Of a stretch of DNA of 64,000 nucleotides, positions 16,413 to 24,632 are shown in pieces. The stretch lies in IMG/VR virus record IMGVR_UViG_3300047994_000617, positions 1-64,000 of that record; one strand, given 5' to 3'. Made by a program: the position numbers and the translations under genes. The notes under the pieces are model-generated. The model was not told the origin of the DNA. It was given only the letters and a program-made list of their open reading frames with translations, and made no database searches. The stretch's first letter is position 1, and each line of letters begins with the position of its first letter. This DNA comes from a virus.

Positions 16413-17891
16413 GAGCCTTCGAGCTCTTCGCCGGCTCCGGCGCCCTCGCCTACGGCTTCCGTCAGGCCGGGATCACGTTCGAGATGGTGATCGACGCCGA
16501 TCCGAACGCCTGCGCCAGCTACGAGGCCAACCTCGGCCAGCGCCCCGTCCAGATGGACGTCCGGGATCTGATCCGGCTCCTCAAGGCCGGCTGGTCCCCG
16601 GGCCCCATCGACCTCCTCTGCGCCGATCCGCCGTGCGCCATGTGGAGCCGCGCCGGGAAGCGAGAGGGACTCGAGGATCCCCGGGACACGCTGGAGGAGA
16701 CCGTGGAGGTGGTGCGGCTGACGATGCCCACCGCGTTCCTGATCGGCAACATCCCCGGCCTCCAGGACTCGACGCACCTCCCCGTCGTGAGGGCCACGAT
16801 CGGGAGCCTGGCCAGGAAGGGCTACTGCATCCACTTCGCCGAGTTCGACGCGGTGGACTTCGGCGTCCCGCAGTTTCGGGCGCGGCCGTTTTGGTTCGGC
16901 CACCGCGCTGGTCCCTGCATCGTTTGGCCGGTGCCGACCCACGGGAACCCGAAGAAGCTGAAGCAGCACGGGCTCCCGCTCGCGGGGGTGGAGACGCGGG
17001 CGCCCTGGGTGACATGCCAGGAAGCCCTCGCCGGCCTCGCTCCGGAGGACATGGGGCGCGTCACGCACGTGAAGGAGCCGAAGGCGCGCGTCGTGAACGA
17101 GAAGCTGGTCGCGCCGCCGGCGCCTGGGCAGGCCGGGCTCGGGCTGGAGGGGACTCCGCAGCCCGAGGCGGGGCGAGTGAAAGCGCGCGCCCGCATCCCT
17201 CAGTCCGCTCGCCTTGGGGACCCGGCGGCGCCGGCGATGACGATGACCACCAAGCCCGCGAGGGCGGGCGCCGGGGATTCGGTGGTGCTCGCGCTCCACC
17301 CGAAGCACCCGATCAGCCAACCGGACGCTCCGAGCTTCGCCATCGGCGTGGGCGCATCGGGCGGAGGCGCGCAGGGCGGCAAGGTGCTGGCGCTCGGCGA
17401 CTCGCGCGACGGCCGCGCCGTGCGGGACCAGCCCCTGATGGGCAACCGGATCGGCATTGCAGAAGCGCCGAGCGCGGCGGTCACGGCGAAGCCCTCCCGA
17501 GTCGGGGCCGGCGCCGCCGTCGTCCTCGGGTGGCCCTGGGATCGGCCCTCCACCGCGGTCACGACGGACGATCGCATTGCGCCGCCGGGGCACATCGATC
17601 GACTCAAGGTCTCGGCGATCTTCTCCCAGCCCAACGCGATCGTGCTCTCCGAGAAGGCCGCCACGCGCCTCCAGGGGCTCCCGGACGGCTGGGTCTTCAT
17701 CGGCGACACCAAGAGGGCCCGCTGGTCCCAGCTCGGGCAGGCGCTGCCCCCCCCCCGTCGCCAGGGCGATCGGGCTGTCGATCCTGGTGTGCTTCAAGGG
17801 CATGCCCCAGGCGGTGCCGGTCCCCATCCGACGCCGGCGCGCGAAGCCTCCGGTGCAGCTTCCCCTCGCGGCGGAAGGGGGAAACCGATGA
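16409..17891 (+). pseudogene. C5 cytosine DNA methyltransferase with frameshift in a C10 tract
   Basis: A second C5 methyltransferase of about 490 residues. Motif I is LFAGSGALAYGF (6-17), catalytic DPPC is at about 73-76, the ENV motif is changed to GNI, and QFRARP forms motif VIII. SEKAATRLQGLPDGW forms motif IX. In the sequence as given, the frame is lost in a run of ten C at 17747-17756. With nine C the protein continues ALPPPVARAIGLSIL (motif X) and stops at 17891, where the stop overlaps the next ATG. The shift instead runs on into the downstream membrane-protein gene. An assembly error, a phase-variable tract or a true mutation are all possible. Confidence 0.85.
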
Positions 17892-18394
17892 GCGTCGAGC
17901 ACCTCATCGCCGTACTCGGGGCCGCCGTGTCGATCCTCGTCACCATCGTGCCGATGGCGCTGCTCCCCGACGTGGATCCCCCGCCTCCGGGACCGGCGCC
18001 CGATGATCCGCTCCGCGAGGCGGTGAGCTACCGGGACAACCCCCGAGCTCGGAGGCTCTCCCGGTGGCATCGGATTCGCGCGTGGGCACGCCGAGCGTGG
18101 GCAAGTAGGCCCTGGGGTGGGGAGGGGAACGCGACGAACACGGTCGCGGGACACCTCGTCCACTTCCACGCCGGCCACGAGCGCACGGCGTGCGACAGGG
18201 CGCTGGCGGATGTGCGGGCGTGGCGCGTCGGGCGCACCAATTTCGACATCGAGGGGGACGACCGCTGCCCCGCGTGCCTCGCCGTGCTCGAAAGGCGCGA
18301 ACTGCACCGTCCGCGCCGGCAGATGAAGCTCGCGGCCCTCGGTCTCGCTGCTCTCGCTCTTGTCGCTCTCACGATCTGGAGGTGGCTGTGGTGA
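17888..18394 (+). CDS. Small protein with two membrane segments
   Basis: A 168-residue protein starting at the ATG at 17888 (ATGA overlap with the restored methyltransferase stop). An N-terminal hydrophobic helix (LIAVLGAAVSILVTIVPMAL) and a C-terminal one (LAALGLAALALVALTIW) flank a hydrophilic part with HERTACD and CPAC residues. As drawn, the frameshift upstream fuses it to the methyltransferase, but the start overlap argues for a separate gene. Confidence 0.65.
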   Translation: MSVEHLIAVLGAAVSILVTIVPMALLPDVDPPPPGPAPDDPLREAVSYRDNPRARRLSRWHRIRAWARRAWASRPWGGEGNATNTVAGHLVHFHAGHERTACDRALADVRAWRVGRTNFDIEGDDRCPACLAVLERRELHRPRRQMKLAALGLAALALVALTIWRWLW

Positions 18395-18768
18395 ACCTCG
18401 ACGACAAGTCCCTGGCCCTGCTCGAAGCTCTCCGGTCCGGCCCGGGGTACGGGCTCGATTTGGTCAGCCGCGTGCAGACCCGGCACGGCATCGCGCTCTC
18501 GCTGCCCGACGTCCACCCGATCCTCCGGGACCTGGAGACGGAGGGGCTCCTGGTGAGCTGGAACGGGGAGACGGCGCCGGCCAAGGGAGCGAGGCCGCGG
18601 AGGTACTACGCGCTGACCCCGGAGGGGGAGCGCCACGCGCGGGAGGCGCTCCAGACCGAGCCGGAGGCCCGATGGCGGCGGATCTTCAAGGGCGTGGCTG
18701 TCGGACTCGCGCTCGTGCTCCTCGTGGTGACCCTGGGGGCGCTCGTGATCCGGGGGTGCGGGGGATGA
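18391..18768 (+). CDS. PadR-like winged-helix regulator with C-terminal membrane anchor
   Basis: A 125-residue protein with GTG start at 18391. Residues 6-90 read as a PadR winged helix: LLEALRSGPGYGLDLV, LSLPDVHPILRDLETEGLL and RRYYALTPEGERH. It then has a short linker and a transmembrane helix (FKGVAVGLALVLLVVTLGAL). A membrane-tethered PadR domain is unusual; it could sense a membrane signal or keep the regulator away from DNA until released. Confidence 0.75.
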   Translation: MNLDDKSLALLEALRSGPGYGLDLVSRVQTRHGIALSLPDVHPILRDLETEGLLVSWNGETAPAKGARPRRYYALTPEGERHAREALQTEPEARWRRIFKGVAVGLALVLLVVTLGALVIRGCGG

Positions 18769-19083
18769 AGATGCGACGACGAGCGGTGGTGCGCGTCTTT
18801 CACGCGGGGGCCGAACGCGTCGAGCGTCCGCTGCCCGAGGGTGGAAGCCAGACGGCGGGAGCATCTTCCGGAGGAGGCAAAGAGGTTCACGCGGTGCCGG
18901 TGTGCCCGGCGCGCGCCGGCGGCGGAACCGGTGTCGTACGACTCCCTCGCGACTGGATTGAGGTGCTGCTCATCAGGGCGACAGGCCGCGGGTGGGACGC
19001 TCCGGAGAAGTCCGACACCACGATGCCGCGACCGAACCAATCAACTTCGGCAGGGCCGTCGGCCCGAGTAGATCGTTCAGCCA
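18769..19083 (+). other. Unassigned 315-base stretch before the FinO-like gene
   Basis: No convincing gene. The frame of the next gene is open back to an ATG at 18765, giving a 106-residue extension that looks low in coding character. Another frame has GTG 18841 to TAG 19071 (76 residues, Cys/Arg-rich). The segment is less GC-rich near 18990-19110 than its surroundings, which would suit a promoter for the downstream gene. Confidence 0.4.
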
Positions 19084-19397
19084 TGACGCCTGGAAAACTC
19101 GAAGTCACGATCAAGATCAACGAGCTCCCCACCGAGGTGACCGCGAACAAGAACGGGTGGAAGGAGTTCGTGCTCGACTGCGGCGGGCGGGTCGTCACCA
19201 TCGCCCTCCGGCCGAGGATGTGGACCAAGATCGAGGAGGCCGCGAAGCAGTGGCCCCTCTGGCTCGCCAGCATCACCGGGCAGATGGGCAAGCCCAACGG
19301 GGCCGGCTTCGAGCTGCTCGAGCCGGCGGTCCAGGTCTTCGAGCGGAAGACGAAGCCCGCCGCCGAGCCCGCGCAACAGACGGGGGACCCGCGATGA
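19084..19397 (+). CDS. Small conserved protein resembling cyanobacterial FinO-like annotations
   Basis: A 104-residue protein from the ATG at 19084. The pattern KLEVTIKINELP, NGWKEF, VVTIALRPRMW, ITGQMGK and VQVFERK matches my memory of small proteins annotated as fertility inhibition FinO-like in cyanobacteria. That name may be only a database label; an RNA-chaperone role is not demonstrated. The same frame is open to 18765, so a longer form cannot be excluded. Confidence 0.6.
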
Positions 19398-19708
19398 TCT
19401 CCTACGGCATTTCCCCCACGCTCGGGCCCTGCATGACCATCACCATGCCCGTCGGCGGGCCGTGCGAGATCCACGACCACCCCGGGGGAGGCCCGTGCCC
19501 TGGGTGCATCGCCGAGATCCAGCGCTTCAACGAGGAGTGCCGTCGGGCGTTCCCGCCGAGCCTCCCGACGTACCCGATCCCGGCCGCGATCTGGCCGCCG
19601 CCGGTGCCGGGCGTCACCGGGCCGTGGGTGCCCCCGATCCAATACGTGGGGACGCCGATGCCCGGCCAGTGCGCGGAGATCACCTGCGGACCCGCGAGGG
19701 ACCTGTGA
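19394..19708 (+). CDS. Hypothetical Cys/Pro-rich protein
   Basis: A 104-residue protein with CEIHDH and CPGC clusters, then a Pro-rich C-terminus with further Cys. ATGA overlap with the previous gene. Possibly a zinc-stabilised scaffold; no family recognised. Confidence 0.55.
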   Translation: MISYGISPTLGPCMTITMPVGGPCEIHDHPGGGPCPGCIAEIQRFNEECRRAFPPSLPTYPIPAAIWPPPVPGVTGPWVPPIQYVGTPMPGQCAEITCGPARDL

Positions 19709-20199
19709 GCGCGGCCCCGATCGGCATCGAAGGCTGGACCCTCACCTCGCAGGGCTACGTCCGTGGCACCTGGCGGATCTACGCGGAGACGAGGCGGTGG
19801 TTCGCGGCCTGGCGGTCCGACGTCGAGCACAGGATGCCCCGCTTCTTCGAGTCGCCCGAGGCGGCGGTGACCTTCCTGACAAGCGCCGGCGACGCTGAGA
19901 CCGAGGACGAAGCGGTGGAGGTGATGACCCTCCGGCAGCAGCGAACGCTCGACCTCCTGGAAGAGGCGCTCGCTGCCAAGCGACGCCTGGACACCTCCGC
20001 CGACACGGAGAAGGCGTCCGCCCTCGGCGACGCGCTGGACGCGAGACGCCGCTGGCTGGCAGCGGTCGACGAGGAGATCGCGGCAACGGAGGTGTGGTGC
20101 TTCATGTGGGAGGCGGCCCGCGCAGCGTCGCCCAGGGAGCGTGAGATCGCCGCCCTCAAGGCGCTGGGCTCGTCCTCCGCAACCCCGGGGAGCGTCTGA
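19705..20199 (+). CDS. Hypothetical protein
   Basis: A 164-residue protein with GTG start. The N-terminal 50 residues suggest a small beta sheet (TLTSQGYVRGTWRIYAETRR). The rest is a long charged helical region (LRQQRTLDLLEEALAAKRRL), likely coiled coil. No function assigned. Confidence 0.65.
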   Translation: MSAAPIGIEGWTLTSQGYVRGTWRIYAETRRWFAAWRSDVEHRMPRFFESPEAAVTFLTSAGDAETEDEAVEVMTLRQQRTLDLLEEALAAKRRLDTSADTEKASALGDALDARRRWLAAVDEEIAATEVWCFMWEAARAASPREREIAALKALGSSSATPGSV

Positions 20200-20202
20200 G
20201 CG

Positions 20203-20460
20203 ATGCGCCGCCAGTACCCCCGGGCCCAGGTCCCCGTCGACCACGGCGAAGATGCGGCCGTCGGGCTGTTCGAGCCGGTGCCGTCGGCCGCCACTGCCGC
20301 CTCTCCGCGTCCCGCGCCTCCGCCTCCGGCGCCGTCGGCGCCCACGGACACCGACGCCGGTCCGCAGGTCCCTGACGAGCGGATGACCCCGCACGATCGG
20401 ATGGCCCGGATGCTCGGCTCCCGCACGTGGGGCGCGGCTCCGGATCGGGGCACCCGATGA
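20203..20460 (+). CDS. Hypothetical Pro-rich small protein
   Basis: An 85-residue, largely disordered Pro/Ala-rich protein with a short helical C-terminus (MTPHDRMARMLGSRTWG). It starts three bases after the preceding stop and overlaps the following gene. Confidence 0.5.
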   Translation: MRRQYPRAQVPVDHGEDAAVGLFEPVPSAATAASPRPAPPPPAPSAPTDTDAGPQVPDERMTPHDRMARMLGSRTWGAAPDRGTR

Positions 20461-20750
20461 TCGGCACGCTCGTGGTCATGGCGCTGCTCTGCGGCCTGTC
20501 GGGCTTCGTCTATCGGCGGTACTGGGCTCCGGGATCGCCTCGGGCGCCCGCGCCGTTCGTGCTCGACCCGATGCTCGTCCACGTCCGGGTGCAGCTCGAC
20601 GTCGGCGCCCGCGGCGCGTTCATCGTGATCGTCAACGGCCATCCGGTCGCCGCCATCTCGGCGGACGCCAGCCGGGGCCTCGCGCGCACCGTGCTGGAGA
20701 GGCAAGGCGCGGAGGCCCTCATCTCCGCGCCCCTCCGGAGGGCCTCCTGA
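20457..20750 (+). CDS. Small membrane-anchored protein
   Basis: A 97-residue protein with one N-terminal transmembrane helix (IGTLVVMALLCGLSGFVY) followed by RRY and a soluble beta-rich domain (VHVRVQLDVGARGAFIVIV). ATG start at 20457 overlapping the preceding stop. Function unknown. Confidence 0.6.
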   Translation: MIGTLVVMALLCGLSGFVYRRYWAPGSPRAPAPFVLDPMLVHVRVQLDVGARGAFIVIVNGHPVAAISADASRGLARTVLERQGAEALISAPLRRAS

Positions 20751-21466
20751 TGGACCTTCGCGCCCTCGTCGACCAGGCCGCCGGCCAGCTCGGCTACCGC
20801 GGCTCGCTCTCGGGCCGGATGCTCGGCCAGGTCCGCTACCGCATCCACGATGCTGGGCGCCGCGGCGCCTACGCGCTCCGGGACCTCGCCGACCGGTTCG
20901 ATCCCTCCGAGGTGCTCTCGGCCCGCGCCTACGAGGCCGGCTACCGGGTGGCGGCGGACGAGATCACCCAGGGGATCGCCTGCCACGTCTACGCCAAAGA
21001 GCGCGGTCTCTACCCTGGCGATCAGGATCAGCGGGTCGCGTGGAGCCGGGGGTACGACGCGGCGATCTGTGCCCACCGGCTCGGGCTCAACGTCGCCGAG
21101 CTGGTGCGCGGCGGCATGCTCCCGGAGAGCCTGGTCACGCCCCACGGCATCCTCGAGCAGCTCGACGCCGGGAAGACGATCCGGCCGGACCCTCGGCAAA
21201 GGCATTCGGTCTCGGCGCCCGAGTGGCAGCGGATGGGCATGCCGACCGTGGGCGTCCGGGCGGTCCGCTGGCAGTTCTCGGTGGTCCCGCTCGGCGCCGA
21301 GGTCCGCGTGGTGTTCCCCGGGCTGGAAGGCGCCGCCTCGGCGCGGGTGGCCGGCTACGACGCGCCTGAGGGGCGCGAGCCCCTGGTGCTCACGGACCGG
21401 TTCGGGGCGGTGCCGGCGAGCATGGTCTGGGCGCGAGCCCAGGCTGCGGAAGGGGGCGCACCGTGA
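20750..21466 (+). CDS. Hypothetical protein
   Basis: A 238-residue protein with TGATG overlap. The first 130 residues are helical and contain repeated AY-E-GYRVA / GYDAAI-like segments. The C-terminal part is beta-rich (QFSVVPLGAEVRVVFPG). No known domain was recognised. Confidence 0.65.
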   Translation: MDLRALVDQAAGQLGYRGSLSGRMLGQVRYRIHDAGRRGAYALRDLADRFDPSEVLSARAYEAGYRVAADEITQGIACHVYAKERGLYPGDQDQRVAWSRGYDAAICAHRLGLNVAELVRGGMLPESLVTPHGILEQLDAGKTIRPDPRQRHSVSAPEWQRMGMPTVGVRAVRWQFSVVPLGAEVRVVFPGLEGAASARVAGYDAPEGREPLVLTDRFGAVPASMVWARAQAAEGGAP

Positions 21467-21918
21467 TCCCGAACCTCTACGACCTCTCCCACGGGCGAGC
21501 CGGTCTCGACCAGGCGGCATGCATGCGCCGAGGCGCCGCCCGCACACGAGGCGAGCGCCGCGAGGGATGGGAAGAGATGGCGGACGGCACCGAACGGAGC
21601 GCGGACGTCCTCGAGGCGCAAGCGCGGGCCGAGTTGCTCCCCGCGGAGCTGATCGTCGGTGTCTGGCTCCTCGACTCGGACGCCCTGGCGGCCGAGGATC
21701 GATGCGCCCGCGGCGATCTCGTGGAGGTCCTCGTGGGGGCCGCGGCTTGGTCGTTGTCGACGAGTGAGCCGCCGCGCGGCATGCGCGCCAAGGTCGTCGC
21801 CATCCACGAGGTCGGCCGCTACCCGGGCCAACAGGTGGTCTCGATCGCCGGCGAGTACGGCGGCTACACCGTGGGTCGCTGCGCGCTGCGGAAGCTGGCC
21901 ACGGAAGGTGCCTCGTGA
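21463..21918 (+). CDS. Hypothetical protein
   Basis: A 151-residue protein. The N-terminal half is charged; the C-terminal half is beta-rich (AKVVAIHEVGRYPGQQVVSI) and may be a small barrel. It precedes the cysteine peptidase-like gene with a four-base overlap. Confidence 0.6.
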   Translation: MIPNLYDLSHGRAGLDQAACMRRGAARTRGERREGWEEMADGTERSADVLEAQARAELLPAELIVGVWLLDSDALAAEDRCARGDLVEVLVGAAAWSLSTSEPPRGMRAKVVAIHEVGRYPGQQVVSIAGEYGGYTVGRCALRKLATEGAS

Positions 21919-22664
21919 TGCGTGTCACGATCGGCGAGCTGCTCGGGGTCACCACGGCCGAGGAAGGCGAGCGCCTCGAGCACGAGGCGAGCATGAGGCG
22001 CTGGGAGCAGGAGCATGCCGCCGACATCGCTGACCGCAACGCCCGGCTCGCCGATGCCAGGGCGCGCTTCGGTCTCGCTCCCGCCGCGGCTCCTGCTGTG
22101 CCCGTGCCCCATGTCCTCACCCTGGCGGAGCTCCACGCGGCGCCCTGGGCGTCATGCGGCCCAGCCTCCCTCGCCGCGCTCCTCGGCCGCTCGCTGGCTG
22201 AGATCCACCGCGCCTTCCCGGATAAGCCCGCGGGCCAGACGTGGACGAGCCACGGTCAAATGTGCGACGCGATCGAGGCGACGTTCGGGCGCCGGCGCTG
22301 CTGGCGGCCGACGGGGTTCGATCCCCGCGAGGGGCTGCCCGCGAATCGCGCGTGGCCTGTCCGCGGCCTGGTGCTCGTCCAGTTCCGCGGCTCCTGGGAC
22401 GCCCTGCCTGAGGGCCACTCCGCGCCGTTGCAGCGGAGCCACTGGATCGCGGTGAAGCCGCACCCGACGCTGGCCGGCGTCCCGCTCATCTTCGACATCA
22501 ACGCGATCGACGACGGGCCGCCCATGTCGCTGGCGTGGTGGCAGCCGCTGGAATCGTGGCACGCCATCATCCGCCCCGAGATCGCAAAGAGCTACGAGCC
22601 GAAGGCCACAGGGGAGTGGTGGGTGCGGGCGGGGATCGAAGTGCTCGACGGAGGCGCGCGATGA
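21915..22664 (+). CDS. C39-like / papain-fold cysteine peptidase candidate
   Basis: A 249-residue protein. WASCGPASLAALLGR places a candidate nucleophile Cys at about residue 81 in the CGPAS context of C39-like peptidases. SHWIAV gives a His at about 176, and FDINAID supplies a following Asp/Asn. The first 60 residues are a charged helix with many Glu/Arg. No signal peptide is visible, so the substrate would be cytoplasmic: processing of an element protein or attack on a host protein is possible. The triad is inferred from motif order. Confidence 0.65.
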   Translation: MMRVTIGELLGVTTAEEGERLEHEASMRRWEQEHAADIADRNARLADARARFGLAPAAAPAVPVPHVLTLAELHAAPWASCGPASLAALLGRSLAEIHRAFPDKPAGQTWTSHGQMCDAIEATFGRRRCWRPTGFDPREGLPANRAWPVRGLVLVQFRGSWDALPEGHSAPLQRSHWIAVKPHPTLAGVPLIFDINAIDDGPPMSLAWWQPLESWHAIIRPEIAKSYEPKATGEWWVRAGIEVLDGGAR

Positions 22665-23002
22665 GGCGCATCGGAGGGTACAAGGGCCGCCCCGCGTGGC
22701 GTTGTGGGCATTGCCACCGCACCGTGACCGACGGGGAGGTCTCCAGCCATCGCCCGAACTGCGTCGCGCAGCCGCCGGTGCCCTGGAGAGTTCCCGAGCC
22801 CGCGAGGGCGCCGCGACGCGTTCCGACGTCCTGCGACGGCAGGGTCTCGTCGGCGCGTGAGCAACCCACGCCTCTCGCTGGGCTTGCGCTCGGGTGCCGG
22901 CGGTGTCGGCTCCGCCGGTGCTGGCGGGTGAGCCGGGACGAGCTCCGCGCGACCATCGAGGCAGAGCGGGCGGCGGCGCGCACGGAACGGAGGGCCGCCT
23001 GA
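22661..23002 (+). CDS. Cys-rich small protein
   Basis: A 113-residue protein with CGHCHR, then HRPNC, a typical zinc-finger start. A later CRRCRLRRC cluster forms a second Cys group. The C-terminus is a charged helix. ATG at 22661. Probable nucleic-acid or protein binder. Confidence 0.6.
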   Translation: MRRIGGYKGRPAWRCGHCHRTVTDGEVSSHRPNCVAQPPVPWRVPEPARAPRRVPTSCDGRVSSAREQPTPLAGLALGCRRCRLRRCWRVSRDELRATIEAERAAARTERRAA

Positions 23003-23511
23003 TGGGCAAGCCTACCCGCGCCGCCCTCTTCGCGATCGCGAATACCGTTCCGCTCTCGGCCGCAGAGCACCGCGGAGACGACCCGCTCAACGGGACCTGC
23101 AACGTCTGCGGGGCGCCCGCTCCGCAGCTCAAGCTCTACTGGGAGCACGACGAGCACGACCGTCCCCGGGGGCGAGCCTTCGTCGTGTACGTCGGCGTCG
23201 GGCCCGACCACAAGCGGTGTGAGAAGGCCGTGGAGGATCACCCGCGGCTCTACGAGGTCCATCCGGGCCTCCCCGGGTGCTTCCCTCTGCTCTGCGGGCC
23301 GTGTTCCTACCGGCGCGGGCTCAACTGCACCCACCGGGATCTGAAGGCCAACGGCGGCGGGGGGCTGGTGGTCACGATGCCCGGGCCTCGCGGGATCATG
23401 TGCACCCGAGACGGGTGCATCAACCTCAACCACTTGCGGGTCGCGACGGTGTGCAAGGGGCGCAGGACCCTCCGCGTTGTCGCCGATCCGCAGCAAGGGA
23501 GCGCAGCGTGA
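23002..23511 (+). CDS. HNH-endonuclease-like Cys/His protein
   Basis: A 169-residue protein with CNVCG, CGPCSYRRGLNC, CTRDGCINLNHL. The last part (His after Asn-Leu-Asn within a Cys frame) resembles the core of HNH-type phage proteins, in which the HNH motif is built between zinc-binding CxxC pairs. The full H-N-H triad is not certain here. TGATG overlap with the preceding gene. Confidence 0.5.
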   Translation: MGKPTRAALFAIANTVPLSAAEHRGDDPLNGTCNVCGAPAPQLKLYWEHDEHDRPRGRAFVVYVGVGPDHKRCEKAVEDHPRLYEVHPGLPGCFPLLCGPCSYRRGLNCTHRDLKANGGGGLVVTMPGPRGIMCTRDGCINLNHLRVATVCKGRRTLRVVADPQQGSAA

Positions 23512-23758
23512 AGGGATCGAAGGATCTGGACGGGAAGCGCGTCCGCCTCTTGCGGGACGCGCAGACCAAGGGCCGCGTCAAGTTCAAGGCCGGGGACGAG
23601 GGCCGCTTCACCAAGCTCGGCACCGTCAGGTGCGAGTTCAAGACGGACGATGGCCGCACGATCGATGCCGGCCACATGGATCGCAGCGACTTCGCCCTCG
23701 TGGCGACGAAGAAGAAGAAGAGGCCCGGGAGGATCGAGCATGTCGACGACGAGCGTGA
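23508..23758 (+). CDS. Small protein, apparent frameshift before its stop
   Basis: The GTG at 23508 overlaps the previous stop and the frame reads MKGSKDLDGKRVRLLRD then FKAGDEGRFTKLG and ATKKKKRPG, a convincing small basic protein. Its own frame has no stop before 27905. A TGA at 23756-23758 lies one frame back, 16 bases into the next gene. One extra base near the CCCGGG at 23724 would restore an 80-odd residue protein. The KOW/SH3-like pattern is only a guess. Confidence 0.5.
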
Positions 23759-24036
23759 CCAAGTGCGACGCGGCGGAGTGCGGAAAGGTGGAGCCGGAGA
23801 CCGGCCCGTTCTTCCACTTCGTGATCCCCTGCAACCTGCTCAACCACCCGCGCCTGAGCGATCACCGGCACGCGTGCAGCCTCGCCTGCCTGGAGACAGT
23901 GCTGCGGGCCTTCGCGGACGAGGTGCATGCGACGGTGGCGGCGATCCCGCCGCCGCCCGCTCCGGTGCCCCCGGTGCCGGCGACGCCACCGGCCGGACGC
24001 CCAAAGCGCCGGTTCGCGGGCGACCCGCCAGACTGA
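23740..24036 (+). CDS. Small Cys-rich protein
   Basis: A 98-residue protein: CDAAECG near the start, then FHFVIPCN, HRHACSLACLE, forming a probable zinc site. The tail is Pro-rich. The ATG at 23740 follows a GGAGGA-like sequence. It reads in a frame different from the long open frame that overlaps it. Confidence 0.6.
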   Translation: MSTTSVTKCDAAECGKVEPETGPFFHFVIPCNLLNHPRLSDHRHACSLACLETVLRAFADEVHATVAAIPPPPAPVPPVPATPPAGRPKRRFAGDPPD

Positions 24037-24262
24037 GGCCGCCCGCCGGTCCCTCGGTCGCCCAGGTCGTCAAGGTGTTCGTCGACTGCCTCTCGGACGG
24101 TCGCCCCTGGCCGATCCTCGCCTTGGAGATCGAGCTGCGCGAGCGCCTCTCGCCGCCGCTCTCCTGGGACGGGCTGGAGGTGATGCGCGCCGCCGCCCTC
24201 CAGCTCGTGGAGCACGGGAAGGCGACCCGGGAAGGCCAGGTGATCACGGCTGCGACACCTAG
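24033..24262 (+). CDS. Small helical protein, likely CTG start and frameshifted end
   Basis: The frame reads GPSVAQVVKVFVDCLSDG, RPWPILALEIELRERLS and LEVMRAAALQLVEHGKATR, which looks like a winged-helix protein. A CTG at 24033 overlaps the previous TGA (CTGA), imitating the GTGA/ATGA overlaps used throughout; GTG at 24075 is the alternative. A TAG at 24260 is one frame back, so the end requires a one-base change near the CCCGGG at 24228. Confidence 0.4.
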
Positions 24263-24306
24263 GGCCGACCGAGACCACCCGAAGGACACGAAGGGAGCAG
24301 GCGACC

Positions 24307-24558
24307 ATGCAGAAGACCGAACCGCAGGCGCCGACCGAGGCCGATCTCGTGCGAGAGACCAGGGCAACGATCCTGGCCTACCGGAGGATCGCACGGCTCC
24401 CCGAGGTCGTGGAGGCCGTAGACGCGATTCTGCAACGGGATTGGGAGACGTGCGACGCCCTGCTCGAAGCGTTCGCCCCGTGGATGGATCGCGAGAGTCG
24501 GTGGCGGGAGATGCTCGAGCGCATCGCGCCGACGCCGCCCTGGGCGCCTCGCCGGTAG
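24307..24558 (+). CDS. Hypothetical small protein
   Basis: An 83-residue helical protein with an ATG well placed after AAGGGAGCAG. Charged helices (EADLVRETRATILAYRRIAR and WMDRESRWREMLERI). Its frame differs from the long open frame covering the region. Function unknown. Confidence 0.65.
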   Translation: MQKTEPQAPTEADLVRETRATILAYRRIARLPEVVEAVDAILQRDWETCDALLEAFAPWMDRESRWREMLERIAPTPPWAPRR

Positions 24559-24632
24559 CGATCCTCGCCTCCCTCCCCCAGCACCCTCCGGGCTACGACG
24601 CCCACTCGCGCAAGAAGCTCGCCGAGCTACGG

